Below, piece by piece: positions 20,508 through 30,250 of a stretch of 41,078 nt of DNA. How positions within the stretch are numbered: the stretch's first letter is position 1; each line of letters opens with the position of its first letter. Source of the DNA: Deltaproteobacteria bacterium (lineage in GTDB: Bacteria > Desulfobacterota > Desulfarculia > Adiutricales > Adiutricaceae). The DNA is taken from contig JAISWW010000118.1 of assembly GCA_031270705.1 (NCBI GenBank), forward strand, positions 1-41,078, written 5' to 3'. The position numbers and the translations under genes were made by a program. Below the pieces are notes generated by a model. That model saw only the letters and a program-made list of their open reading frames with translations, did not search any database and was not told the DNA's origin.

Positions 20508-20536
20508 TTGACAACCCGAAAAAAATGGATTAAAGT
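20508..20536 (+). promoter_or_regulatory. sigma70-like promoter upstream of the degenerate repeat locus
   Basis: TTGACA (20508-20513), 17-bp spacer, TAAAGT (20531-20536). Confidence 0.55.
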
Positions 20537-20660
20537 AGTTCTAAAGTTTTTCTTTTAAAGCCTTTAAGATTAGCTGGTCGCTCATAACAGTAATCCATGG
20601 CCCCGCTTTCGCGGCGCTTGGTTTAGTAAATGTAAAAAAACAGTCGCGGCAGTAGTAATA

Positions 20661-20951
20661 TTGCTTCCTCCGACCAATAGTATTCTGACGACGTTTAATT
20701 TGAATACTAAGAATATAATTTTTAAACCTTCTATTATTTTTCTAAACCATCTACAAGGCGCTAATATTATAAACAAATTAGAAGATAAAATTAATAATCA
20801 GGATAAAATAACTGATCATGATCTAATTAATTTTTGTCTATTAGCGACATTAAAGTCGCAATTCAATGAATACGAGGATTTTATAATTCTTATTAAACAC
20901 GCTTTCAAAATGTTTGAATATTTGAAATCTGATAATAAACGACAAGAATAG
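20661..20951 (+). pseudogene. ORF of unknown family, first part of the repeated Rpn-like locus
   Basis: 96 aa AT-rich ORF; DNA from about 20636 resembles a more decayed copy at about 21836-21990, suggesting duplication of this unit. Confidence 0.35.
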
Positions 20952-21011
20952 TGCATCATTTTATTTTTCGCTTTTTTACGGCAATATTTTCGACTAGAGC
21001 TAATTTAATAT

Positions 21012-21245
21012 ATGGAAGTGGAGACTAATATGACAATGTTAGAACAATTTATGCAGCCATTGTATGGTATGGCTGAGGCTGAGGGGGAGGCTAAGGGGCT
21101 GGCTAAGGGGCTGGCTGAGGCTTCGCGTAAAATCGCTAAAGAGCTTTTACTTAAGGGCACCATGACCGATGAAGAAATCGCCGTTATAACTTCGTTAGAT
21201 CTTGAAACAGTTAAAGAGATCAAAAGCAATATCAATAATCAATGA
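21012..21245 (+). CDS. Rpn/PD-(D/E)XK transposase-like C-terminal tail ORF, copy A
   Basis: MTMLEQFMQPLYGMAEAEGEAKGLAKGLAEASRKIAKELLLKGTMTDEEIAVITSLDLETVKEIK; charged linker plus IAKxLLxxGxxxEEIAxxTxLxxExVxxI tail typical of Rpn-like families. Confidence 0.5.
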   Translation: MEVETNMTMLEQFMQPLYGMAEAEGEAKGLAKGLAEASRKIAKELLLKGTMTDEEIAVITSLDLETVKEIKSNINNQ

Positions 21246-22196
21246 TGGCGCGCGGTCTAACGGCCTAATATGGGTTGTTTTAGGCTCAAGATTAATCGTG
21301 CCTGGCTACAATAACTTTATCTTTTTCGTCTTAACTTGGTCGCCCTTCTGAAACTAGACTTTTTAGTATTTTGGCGTTAATTAGATGGTAAACATCATAC
21401 ATTTTTTTGCTTAACTATTGCGTTAATTTAATTAAAAAAAATACTATTAAAGTTATATTATATTAACTAAGATATATAATTTTATTTTTAAAACTTAAAC
21501 ATTTTAATAGTATTTTATATGTTTCCGGTTCTGGCCTTCAAACCGAGACCTCTTTTAGCTTAAAAATTTTGTTGCTACCTTTTCTTGTTCGTCCGATTGT
21601 TAAAATAATTTTGATTACTTACTATAATTGTGTACTGTCATTCTTATAAATATTAGAAATACATGATATATAGACAAATTTTTTAACTTATTCACTACTG
21701 AGTTATATAGTTTTATATATTTATAATTGTAAATATTAAAGATCCATCTCTATACTGAATTTTAATCTGATCATCGATCAAAAAAATATTTAAACTTTTT
21801 TAAAAATTGTTTCGCTAGTTGATTCTGTTAAAAATGAAAAAAAGTCAATATAATACTAATATTACTTTCTACGGCCATTAGTATAAAGATGTCATTTAAT
21901 TTTACTACTGATAACTTAATTTTTAAACTATCTATTATTATTTTAATAACTATATTGTGCTAAAATTAATAATTATAATGCAACATCTAACCATTATCTA
22001 ACTAATTTTACTCCATTATTATATTAAATTCTTAATTTAATACAAATAATGATAACATAACAACTATTGATACATATTTTAAATAATACTTAATATCCTA
22101 TAATTAACTATTAGAATAGTATATTGTTTTGTTTTTTGATTATTTTCAGCAATCTTTTAACTAATAACTAATTAAATATCTGTAAAAAAGAATAAT

Positions 22197-22400
22197 ATGA
22201 TAATAAATAATATGACATTATTTGAACAATTAATGGAGCCATTGTTTAGTATGGCTAAGACTGAGGGGGAGGTTGAGGCTTCGCGTCAAATCGCTAATAA
22301 GCTTTTGCTCAAGGGCGCCATGACCGATGAAGAAATCGCCGCTATAACTTCGTTAGATCTTGAAACAGTTATAAAGATTAAAAGCAAGATCAATAATTAA
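22197..22400 (+). CDS. Rpn-like C-terminal tail ORF, copy B
   Basis: 67 aa; NNMTLFEQLMEPLFSMAKTEGEVEASRQIANKLLLKGAMTDEEIAAITSLDLETVIKIKSKINN, paralogous to copy A. Confidence 0.5.
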   Translation: MIINNMTLFEQLMEPLFSMAKTEGEVEASRQIANKLLLKGAMTDEEIAAITSLDLETVIKIKSKINN

Positions 22401-22604
22401 TCATAATGAGCGTTTTAAAACCATATTTAAGGTTGTTTTAGGCTCAAGATTAATCACGCCTGGCTTCAATAACTTTTGATCTTTATGTCTTAACTTGTTC
22501 ATCCTCTTGAAACTAGATTTTTTAGTATTTTAGCTTTAACTAAATTATTAATATTATATAATTTTTTAATTTAACTCAGTTAATATATAAAAATAGAGAA
22601 TAAT

Positions 22605-22850
22605 ATGACATTATTTGAACAATTTATGGGGCCATTGTATACTATGGCAAATTTGAGGGGTGGGTTGAGGGGGAGGCTAAGGGTCTGGCTGAGGGCCGAG
22701 CTAAGGGTCTGGCTAAGGGTCTGGCTAAGGCTTCGCGTATAATCGCTAAAGAACTTTTGCTCAAGGGCATCATGACCGATGAAGAAATAGCCGTTATAAC
22801 TTCGTTAGATCTTGAAACAATTATGGAGATAAAGCAAGATCAATAATTAA
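22605..22850 (+). pseudogene. Rpn-like C-terminal tail, copy C, frameshifted
   Basis: ATGACATTATTTGAACAATTTATGGGGCCATTGTATACTATGGC then a 1-nt loss relative to copy B shifts frame; the conserved frame resumes as ...KGLAKASRIIAKELLLKGIMTDEEIAVITSLDLETIMEI and is broken again near the end. Confidence 0.7.
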
Positions 22851-22860
22851 TGATGGCGCG

Positions 22861-22884
22861 CGGTCTAACGGTCTAACGGTCTAA
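22861..22884. repeat. 8-bp tandem repeat x3
   Basis: cggtctaa three times in copy C flank; one clear unit in the equivalent copy A flank. Confidence 0.75.
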
Positions 22885-23263
22885 CACAGGTTATTTTTAA
22901 GCTCAAAATTAATAACGTCTGGCATCAATAACTTTATATCTTTATGTCTTAACTTTGTTTCCATCATGAAACTAGACTTTTTTAGTATTTTGGCTTTAAC
23001 TAGATGGTATACGTCATATATTTTTTGTTTTACTATTGCGTTAATATAATTAAAACAGTACATACATGTTAAAATTAGATTATATTACTCTAATTAAAAA
23101 ATTTACCGTTAAAACTTAAACATATTAATGCTATTTTTTATAGCTCCGGCTCTCCCTTTCAACTCGAGGCCTCTTTTGGCTTAAAAATTTTGCTTCCGCC
23201 GTTTCCCGTTCGCTCGAAGGCATAATAATGACCAGATCCGCTACATCGCTCCTTATAAACGCG

Positions 23264-23608
23264 TTAACCATCGGTTAAACAATTGGCGAGGCCACTCACC
23301 GCTTCCTTCCCACCAAAAAGGACGTTAAGATAGTCTTCCCTAAGTATGAGCGCGTCTATCGCCCTTGTTCTAGAACGCGAAAGGCCTATATCCCTTAAGT
23401 TATTGCTTGTTTGACGGAGCGTCCAAAACGGCTCGGAACACATAAGCGGTTTAATAGGCTCTCCAGTTTTTCTCCTTAACTTTAAGGATTGAGTCTTATA
23501 GATGAGATATGACCATCTAGCGTCAATAAAATAAGGATAGCGACGCTTAAAAGCCGGGGAAACCCCGACCTTTACCGACCAAAACTCAAAAAAATAGCAA
23601 TATCTCAA
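23264..23608 (-). CDS. hypothetical protein, possibly a mobile-element remnant
   Basis: 114 aa ORF, KTGEPIKPLMCSEPFWTLRQTSNNLRDIGLSRSRTRAIDALILREDYLNVLFGGKEAVSGLANCLTDG; no firm family match. Confidence 0.25.
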   Translation of the reverse strand: MRYCYFFEFWSVKVGVSPAFKRRYPYFIDARWSYLIYKTQSLKLRRKTGEPIKPLMCSEPFWTLRQTSNNLRDIGLSRSRTRAIDALILREDYLNVLFGGKEAVSGLANCLTDG

Positions 23609-23708
23609 TTTAAAAATTATATTTTAGATTAGCTATAAAAATATTTGATAATTTTATACTTAACGGATTTTATTTAGATCTAAGGAGCTTATAAGGTAAT
23701 TTTTTGGG

Positions 23709-23803
23709 TGGCCCACTTTTTGTATTTTTGCGAATTTAAAACTTGCCCCCATAGCGGTGGCCTATTTTTGTCTAAAAGTGGGCCATAATGGCCCACTTTT
23801 TTG
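23709..23803. mobile_element. putative IS21-family-like terminal repeat remnant
   Basis: TGGCCCACTTTTTGT (23709-23723), degenerate TGGCCTATTTTTGTC (about 23758-23772), AAAAGTGGGCCA (23774-23785, inverted) and TGGCCCACTTTTTTG (23789-23803); IS21-type ends often carry multiple TGGCCCA-TTTT repeats. No istA/istB in the window. Confidence 0.4.
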
Positions 23804-24055
23804 TGAAAATCCAGAGCCGACTCGCGACCCTCAACCAACAGTCAACTTTTGAAGATGGCTGAAACAAAGACACGGGTCGAACCAATCCAAAAGACGTCCT
23901 TGCCAGTCTTTGACACTCTTTATATTCAATGGAGTTGACTTGACTACAATTGATGGTATAGACGCCAATTTACCTCTTATTATTTTTGCTGAGGTTGGCT
24001 AGGGTTGAGTCCAGGAAGTCAGGATAGCGGTGGCCTTAAGCAAAATTCCAGTTTC

Positions 24056-24403
24056 TTAGGCCAAAATCCGATTCCGCTCATCCACCCGCACCACCTTAGG
24101 CTGAAACTTTTCCGCCTCTTCCCACTCCATTTGGCCAAAAGCCATAATAATCACCAGATCCCCAACCGCCGCGAGTCTAGCCGCCGCCCCATTCAAGCAC
24201 ACTAGCCCTGGCTCGTCGGAAGCCAGACAATAGGTTTCAAAACGCTGGCCATTATTGACGTTGGCGATGAGAACCTTCTCAAACTCCAATAGCCCCGCCG
24301 CTCGCAAAAGCTCTTTATCTATAGTTACGCTACCCTCGTAACTCAGTTCGGTTTTTTGAACCGTGGCTCGATGGATCTTGGATTTTAGAAGGGTTATTTT
24401 CAC
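24056..24403 (-). CDS. panD: aspartate 1-decarboxylase
   Basis: 115 aa; KSKIHRATVQKTELSYEGSVTIDKELLRAAGLLEFEKVLIANVNNGQRFETY with the ES-type GS(V/I) processing site; overlaps panC by 4 bp. Confidence 0.97.
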   Translation of the reverse strand: MKITLLKSKIHRATVQKTELSYEGSVTIDKELLRAAGLLEFEKVLIANVNNGQRFETYCLASDEPGLVCLNGAAARLAAVGDLVIIMAFGQMEWEEAEKFQPKVVRVDERNRILA

Positions 24404-25254
24404 TTATTGTTGGCCTTCCACAAAAAATTATCAATTAATCTAGTTTGGCCAATGTAAACAGCCAAAGCCACCAAAGTCTCCCCAACTATTTCGTTAACCA
24501 AGGTTAAGCCCTTGGTCTCCACGACCTCGGCGTAATCAAGCTTAGCCAAGGGTTCCTGGGCGATGATCTTTTTCATGGCCGAAACGACCTGTAAAGAATT
24601 CGTCTCGCCCGCCAAAACGCTCGCCTCGGCCTGGGTCAAAGCTTTATGGAGAACTAAAGCCGCTCGTCTTTCTGACTCCGAGAGGTAGGCGTTTCGCGAG
24701 CTTAAGGCCAAGCCATCGGACTCGCGGATTATAGGGCAAGGAACCACAGCCAGATCCAGGCTCAAATCCGTAACCATCCGCTTTAAAATAAAAAACTGTT
24801 GCGCGTCTTTAAGGCCAAAATAAGCTCTAGTAGGCTCTAAAATATTAAATAGTTTTAAAACTACTGTTAAGACCCCCCGAAAATGGGTGGGTCGAGAGCG
24901 GCCACAAAGATTAAGGCCCAATGCCGGGGCTTCCACATAAGTCGCGAAGCCCGAAGGATACATCTCTAGGGGCTCGGGATGGAAAATCAAACCCACCCCC
25001 AAAGAAGAGCATAACGCCGAGTCCCTCTGAAAATCCCGAGGGTATTTGGCCAGATCCTCATTGGGGGCGAACTGGGTGGGATTGACGAAGACGCTCAACG
25101 CCACCTGGTCGTTTTCCTCTTTGGCCCGCCGGATTAGACTGGCGTGTCCCTCGTGGAGATAACCCATGGTCGGGACTAGGCCGATTGAGAGACCTCGCGA
25201 GCGCCATGAGCGAACTACCTCGCGAGCCTTTACTATAGTTTCGGCGATTTCCAT
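24400..25254 (-). CDS. panC: pantoate--beta-alanine ligase
   Basis: 284 aa; GLVPTMGYLHEGHASLIRRA, VFVNPTQFAPNEDLAKYPR, YFGLKDAQQFFILKRMV, ESDGLALSSRNAYLS. Confidence 0.98.
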   Translation of the reverse strand: MEIAETIVKAREVVRSWRSRGLSIGLVPTMGYLHEGHASLIRRAKEENDQVALSVFVNPTQFAPNEDLAKYPRDFQRDSALCSSLGVGLIFHPEPLEMYPSGFATYVEAPALGLNLCGRSRPTHFRGVLTVVLKLFNILEPTRAYFGLKDAQQFFILKRMVTDLSLDLAVVPCPIIRESDGLALSSRNAYLSESERRAALVLHKALTQAEASVLAGETNSLQVVSAMKKIIAQEPLAKLDYAEVVETKGLTLVNEIVGETLVALAVYIGQTRLIDNFLWKANNK

Positions 25255-25293
25255 GCTGAAACCTCTAAAGAGTTATCAAAAAAGGCTAAAAAA

Positions 25294-26121
25294 TTAGTAC
25301 ATTTTGGGGATGGAAGACTCTAAATCCCCAAAACAGTGCTCTGGCCCTGGAAAGCTCCCGGCCTTGACCTCAGTGACAAACTGACCAAAAGCTTTTTTGA
25401 TGAGCTCCCCGGCCTCAGCGTAACGACGGACAAACTTGGGGGTAAATCCAGCGAATAAGCCCAGCATGTCATGATAAACCAAAACCTGGCCATCGCAATG
25501 GGGACCAGCCCCAATACCTATTGTAGGAATAGACAAAGACTCGGTTAATTGCTTCATAATTAAAGGGGGCACGCACTCGACCACGACCGCGAAGGCTCCA
25601 GCTCGCTCCACGGCTTGCCCGTCCTCAAAGAGGCGTTGGGCCGCGGCCTCGTCTTTGCCTTGGATCTTAAAACCTCCCATGGCGTTAACCGACTGGGGAG
25701 TCAAGCCAATGTGCCCAACTACGGGAATGGAAGCCTCGACAATGGCTTTGATTTGCTCGGCCACCACCACCCCGCCCTCCAATTTGACCGCCTGGGCGCG
25801 ACCTTCTTTGAGCAAGCGTCCCGCGTTTTCCACCGCTTGAGACACGGAAACCTGATAGGACATAAAAGGCATGTCAGCCACCACCAAAGCCTCCTGAGTC
25901 CCGCGAGCGACAGCCTTGGTATGATGGATGATGTCTTCCATGGTCACCGAAATGGTATCCGCGTAACCTAAAATGACATTGCCCAAAGAATCGCCCACTA
26001 GAATCGAATCCACGCCAGCGCTATCCACTAAGCGAGCGAAAGAGTAATCATAGGCCGTGAGCATAGTCAATTTTTCGCCACTAGCTTTAGCGGCCGCGAA
26101 AGTCGAGACAGTTTTTTTCAT
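25294..26121 (-). CDS. panB: 3-methyl-2-oxobutanoate hydroxymethyltransferase
   Basis: [77 protein letters not shown]. Start placed at MKKTVSTF (26121) rather than the ORF-track start at 26172. Confidence 0.97.
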   Translation of the reverse strand: MKKTVSTFAAAKASGEKLTMLTAYDYSFARLVDSAGVDSILVGDSLGNVILGYADTISVTMEDIIHHTKAVARGTQEALVVADMPFMSYQVSVSQAVENAGRLLKEGRAQAVKLEGGVVVAEQIKAIVEASIPVVGHIGLTPQSVNAMGGFKIQGKDEAAAQRLFEDGQAVERAGAFAVVVECVPPLIMKQLTESLSIPTIGIGAGPHCDGQVLVYHDMLGLFAGFTPKFVRRYAEAGELIKKAFGQFVTEVKAGSFPGPEHCFGDLESSIPKMY

Positions 26122-26143
26122 AATAAAATCTCTTAGGTTATGA

Positions 26144-26971
26144 TTATTCCAAAATCTTAGCCAAAGGGGCATAATCTTGGGTCGGTCGTTTTAAAGACGC
26201 GACTTTTATCAGTTTTTTGGCTAAAAGCCGATAAAGCTCTTTATCCTCGCCAGACAAAACCTGAAGATGGTTGGCCACCGTAGCCTCATCCCCGCGCTCT
26301 ACTGGGCCAGTCAAAGCGGCGACCGGGCCGTAAGCCTGGATATTTTTGGCGTTATTTAGAAACAAGCGCAAGAGAGCCGGATTAGCCGCGGACAAACCGC
26401 AAGAGGCCAAAAGCTCCTCGCCCAGAAAAGCCAAAGCCACGGCGAAATTGCTAACTACTGAGGCCGCGCAATGATAGAGCGCCTTTTTCGACTTGTCCAG
26501 AGTTTGTGTCTCATTGCCCAAGCTAAGGACAAGATCTTTAACCAAAGTCAAAGCGGGCTCATCGCCCTCAATGGCCAAAAAGGCCCCTTCCAACAACTCT
26601 TTGGAGCGATATTTGTCCGAAATAGCCATTAAGGGGTGCATGGAGATAGCCTGAGCCCCCGCTTCCTTGGCCCCAGCCAAAACATCGCTCGACAATGAGC
26701 CGCTACAATGGGCGAAAATCTTGCCTTTTTTGCCGGCCAAAGACGCGAAAACCGGGCCAATTTGCCCATCAGGCACCGTCAAAAAGATTAAATCCGCGGC
26801 CTCTATTAAGCTGGCCGAATCGGAAAAATAGCGCCCGCCAACTAAGTTAGCGGCTTCCTGAGCTGGCTCGGGACTTTTGGAAGCGTAGCCAACTACGCGG
26901 AGACCCTTTTCGTTAAAGTATTGGCCTAGGCAAAAACCAACCTTGCCGGCCCCAATAAAGCCAATGTCCAT
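26144..26971 (-). CDS. panG: Rossmann-like/DUF2520 protein, probable PanG-type ketopantoate reductase
   Basis: [33 protein letters not shown]... [34 protein letters not shown]; first gene of the panBCD operon. Start at MDIGF preferred. Confidence 0.75.
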   Translation of the reverse strand: MDIGFIGAGKVGFCLGQYFNEKGLRVVGYASKSPEPAQEAANLVGGRYFSDSASLIEAADLIFLTVPDGQIGPVFASLAGKKGKIFAHCSGSLSSDVLAGAKEAGAQAISMHPLMAISDKYRSKELLEGAFLAIEGDEPALTLVKDLVLSLGNETQTLDKSKKALYHCAASVVSNFAVALAFLGEELLASCGLSAANPALLRLFLNNAKNIQAYGPVAALTGPVERGDEATVANHLQVLSGEDKELYRLLAKKLIKVASLKRPTQDYAPLAKILE

Positions 26972-27178
26972 GGTTTGCCTTTCCACCCTATTCTTAGGGA
27001 GCGTCAATTATGTCTAGTTTCCAATGACCTTAAATATATCTTTTTAAGGGGGATTTGGCAACAATTTATATGAGGGCGTTTTTTGAGAGAGCCTTGATCG
27101 ATAAAAGGCTTCTCGCCCAGAGCGGGCTTCCTAAAGCCAAAAAGGATTTTTCTGGCCCCTTGGCCTTAAATATGAGCG

Positions 27179-28060
27179 TTAATCTTTTTTGGCCTGACTC
27201 TCCAGAACATGATTGAGGTATTTTTTCAGATCAAAGGCCTCAATATAGGCTCTAGTGGCGGGGGAAAGATTGGCCAAAATCGGGCCCGACTTCTGGGGAG
27301 GATCAGTAGCGTAAAGGTTATAGATAATTTTTACGTTGTTTAAAACATTTAAAGCCGCCTTAACGCTCATCTTAAAACCCAGTTTTTCTAATTCTAGAGG
27401 TAATAAAGATGTTAAAGCCTTTGATAAATTATAATAAAATAAATGAATCCTAGTTATATTTTTGTTTAATGGCTCATTAATCTCGAAAACAAGATCTTCA
27501 ACATTAATTTTTTTATTAATAACCTTTTTAACAACAAAATTATATCGCTTAAATATTAATTGAGATATTTTATCAAAAACCTCGTTTAATTTATCGGGCT
27601 CCAAGGCCAGGGTTCGCCGCCAAAAGCTCTGCCCAGTCAAACAATTGACCGGAACCTGATAAAAGTTAGCAAAAAATGACTTTTCAGACCAAGCCGCCAA
27701 AAAGCGCTCGGTTGATTTGTGGAGCTGTTTCCTGGCCTCGTTAAAGGCCGCCAAAACTAGGCCGGAGCCTACTGACAGCTCTTCTTTAGGGGTGGGGGCT
27801 AGCTCGTCCATAAGCTCAATAATTCCCAAGCGCTCGACCAGGCTCAGTAAAGCCGCCTCTAGGCCAAATTCATAAAGCTGGGCCGAATCTGGCCACGGAA
27901 TCTCCGGCTCTTGGGGCTTTTGACGGGCGGCCATAATATCCTCAATAGTTCCTAGGCTCATAAGAATTTTCTCTTTAGGCGCCCCGTCGCCCTCCTTTAT
28001 GGTTTCGGCCAAATAATAATGGATGGTCTTCCCTTTTTTCCTTTTGGCTATATAAGTCAT
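27179..28060 (-). pseudogene. internally deleted IS1634-family-like transposase ORF
   Basis: N-terminus MTYIAKRKKGKTIHYYLAETIKEGDGAPKEKILMSLGTIEDI resembles IS1634-type transposases; C-terminal dimerisation-like helices kept, but no complete DDE core in ~293 aa. Confidence 0.6.
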
Positions 28061-28177
28061 CAGTACGCTCCTTAAAACTAGGGGCCAAGTTCTTCCATAG
28101 AAAGACCAAAGAGATCTTGTATAATGGCCGAATAGCCCTAAAGATTTAGGGCGAAAATCCCCATCTTTGAGGCCCCC

Positions 28178-28603
28178 ATGCCCCAACCGTCCATCATCGC
28201 CTCCCTGGCTCGGGATCTATCTTTAAAGCTGATAGACCGGCGCAATTTATCCACCGCCAATCTGCCCCAGGCTTTAATTGAGCTGGCCGAAACTGGCCAA
28301 GAGATTGTTCGGGCCAGTAAGATAAAAGGACTGCCACTTTTGCGTTTAGCTGGTTCTTTGACCCTTTCGCAAATTGATCGCGGTTGGCTCGGCCATCTCC
28401 AAGCGATAAAAGAGCGCTTAAAGCTGAACGCTCTTCTTTTAGAAAAAATCGCTCAGGAAGCGGGCCCGGAAAAAGCCAAACAGACTCTCCAACTAACCAT
28501 CTCCGTAACTATTAAACTCATGGAGACCAATGGGGTTAGCTCTAGTAATTGGGAGGAGGCCTTTTGGGCCATCGCTAGAGCCTTTAGCCAAATTACTAAC
28601 TAA
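28178..28603 (+). CDS. hypothetical helical protein (141 aa)
   Basis: ATG ORF, divergently placed from the transposase remnant; no family recognised. Confidence 0.55.
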   Translation: MPQPSIIASLARDLSLKLIDRRNLSTANLPQALIELAETGQEIVRASKIKGLPLLRLAGSLTLSQIDRGWLGHLQAIKERLKLNALLLEKIAQEAGPEKAKQTLQLTISVTIKLMETNGVSSSNWEEAFWAIARAFSQITN

Positions 28604-28634
28604 ATATAGCCTTGGTCAAAAAGACCTCGACTCT

Positions 28635-29555
28635 TTAGGGCCAAATCCCCTCTAACTCTGGCTCTTTCGGCTTTAAAGACAAAATCTCGCCCCCATTATG
28701 GCTCATGACCCGCAAACCCACGGCCCTTAAAGCCAAACGCGGGAACGGCTGGCCACCATAAAAATTATCGCCAAAAATTGGATACCCGGCCCAAGCCAAA
28801 TGGAGCCTAATCTGGTGGGTTCGGCCCGTTAATGGGCGAGCGGCCCATAGAATCTGACCATCTTGAGCCTTAAGGGGCTTTATGATAGTTTGGGCGGGTT
28901 TGCCTGGCCCCTCCGCCCTGGCCACATAATGAGGGCCAGCCTTAGCGATGGCGGCGGAAATGGTTTTTTCCGACCAAGACGGTTTTTCCCCAGGCGTTAA
29001 GGCCAGATAGAGCTTTTCCACCCGTCCCGCGCTAAAAGCCTGGCCCAAACGAGCGGCGGCTGTGGCGTTTTTGGCCATCATCAATAAACCCGAGGAGCCC
29101 GCGTCCAGGCGATGAGCCAGCCTCATGGTCGTCTTGGTCAACCTCTCGAACCCCGCTTGGACGTTATTGTGATTGTCATGGGGGACAGATTGGGCGGGAC
29201 GACCAGATTCTTTGTCATAAACGAGGATGTCCGCGTCCTCAAAAACAATCCTTTGGGGATCAACCTCGTAAAAGCGCTTAGGCCCATACCGCGGCCAGTT
29301 CAGCCGAAACTTTAAGCCTGGCTCCAAGGGCCAAAAAGGATCGCTTTTGGGGCGATCATTGATCCATAAACAGCCAAAAGCCACAATCTCTTGGGCTAAT
29401 TCCGGCGGGCCAAGTTTAGCCACTAAGCGATAAGCCGGACAGCCAGCCAAATCCTTCGGAATTAAGCCCGTCAAAAAAGGAAAGCCCTGGTTAAAAGGCT
29501 CGATGGCTGGCGGATCAAGGATCGGCGCGTCAAAATACGCCGCCAAATCGCTCAA
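28635..29555 (-). CDS. RluA family pseudouridine synthase
   Basis: 306 aa; LRLAHRLDAGSSGLLMMAKN (HRLD motif), GRTHQIRLHLAWAGYPIFGDNFYGG. Confidence 0.95.
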   Translation of the reverse strand: MSDLAAYFDAPILDPPAIEPFNQGFPFLTGLIPKDLAGCPAYRLVAKLGPPELAQEIVAFGCLWINDRPKSDPFWPLEPGLKFRLNWPRYGPKRFYEVDPQRIVFEDADILVYDKESGRPAQSVPHDNHNNVQAGFERLTKTTMRLAHRLDAGSSGLLMMAKNATAAARLGQAFSAGRVEKLYLALTPGEKPSWSEKTISAAIAKAGPHYVARAEGPGKPAQTIIKPLKAQDGQILWAARPLTGRTHQIRLHLAWAGYPIFGDNFYGGQPFPRLALRAVGLRVMSHNGGEILSLKPKEPELEGIWP

Positions 29556-30250
29556 ATTTCCACCTCCAAAGGCTGGCCTAAACTAGCTTCGGTTAATGTC
29601 AAATCCACCCCCCAAGCCAGGATCTCCACCCCAAGCTTAATGGCCTCTCTTAAAGTTTTGGCCCAAACCGGATCAATATGAGCCGCGGGCCGAAAAATCT
29701 TGGCCTTTCTTTGGGCTAAGATCAAAATTATAGCTCGATCCCCTGACTGGGCCAATTGGGCTAATTCCCTTAAATGACGCGCTCCCCTCTCGGTCACCGC
29801 GTCGGGAAAATAAGCCACCCCGGCCTCAACCAAAGAACAATTTTTAACTTCCACCCAAATGGAAGAGTTATCTGAGGTTTTTAAGCGTAAATCCAGACGA
29901 CTTTGCCCTATTTTGACCTCTTGAGTCACTTCGGCCTGGGGGGGCCAATTGGGAAAAAACCCAGCCCGAGCGGCCAAGGCGGCTAAGCGGTTAGGCAAGG
30001 AGGTATTGACGCCCACTAGCCCATCAGGCATCTCAATCATTTCCCAAGAATAGGGATAACGCCTTTGGGGCTTAGGGGAATGGCTTAAATAGATGGGTCG
30101 CCCAGGTTGGCTACAGGTCAACATGCTCCCAGTATTGGCCGTGTGAGCCGTTATGGTTTGGCCGTCCGCCAAAAGCGCGTCGGCCAAAAACCTTTTGTAA
30201 CGCTTGAGCAAAATAGCCCGGGTCAAAGGCGGCCAAGGGATGGAGATCAT
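29552..30250 (-). CDS. sfsA: DNA/RNA nuclease SfsA (sugar fermentation stimulation protein)
   Basis: 232 aa; LLKRYKRFLADALLADGQTITAHTANTGSMLTC, WVEVKNCSLVEAGVAYFPDAVTERGARHLRELAQL. Confidence 0.96.
   Translation of the reverse strand: MISIPWPPLTRAILLKRYKRFLADALLADGQTITAHTANTGSMLTCSQPGRPIYLSHSPKPQRRYPYSWEMIEMPDGLVGVNTSLPNRLAALAARAGFFPNWPPQAEVTQEVKIGQSRLDLRLKTSDNSSIWVEVKNCSLVEAGVAYFPDAVTERGARHLRELAQLAQSGDRAIILILAQRKAKIFRPAAHIDPVWAKTLREAIKLGVEILAWGVDLTLTEASLGQPLEVEI

Larger units (their letters stand above)
20636..23215. repeat. tandemly duplicated degenerate locus (three tail-ORF copies plus flanks)
   Basis: Shared blocks: tail ORFs at 21012, 22197 and 22605; gatggcgcgcggtctaacgg at 21244 and 22852; cctcttt(t/g)gcttaaaaattttg(t/c)t after copies A and C. 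Confidence 0.75.

Noticed and set aside
21400-22200. Possible CRISPR or phage-like array in AT-rich repeats
   Set aside because: Repeats are large duplicated blocks, not regularly spaced short repeats with unique spacers; no cas genes.
23870-23900. GGTCGAACCAATCC, tRNA T-arm-like string
   Set aside because: No matching acceptor, D or anticodon arms could be assembled nearby.
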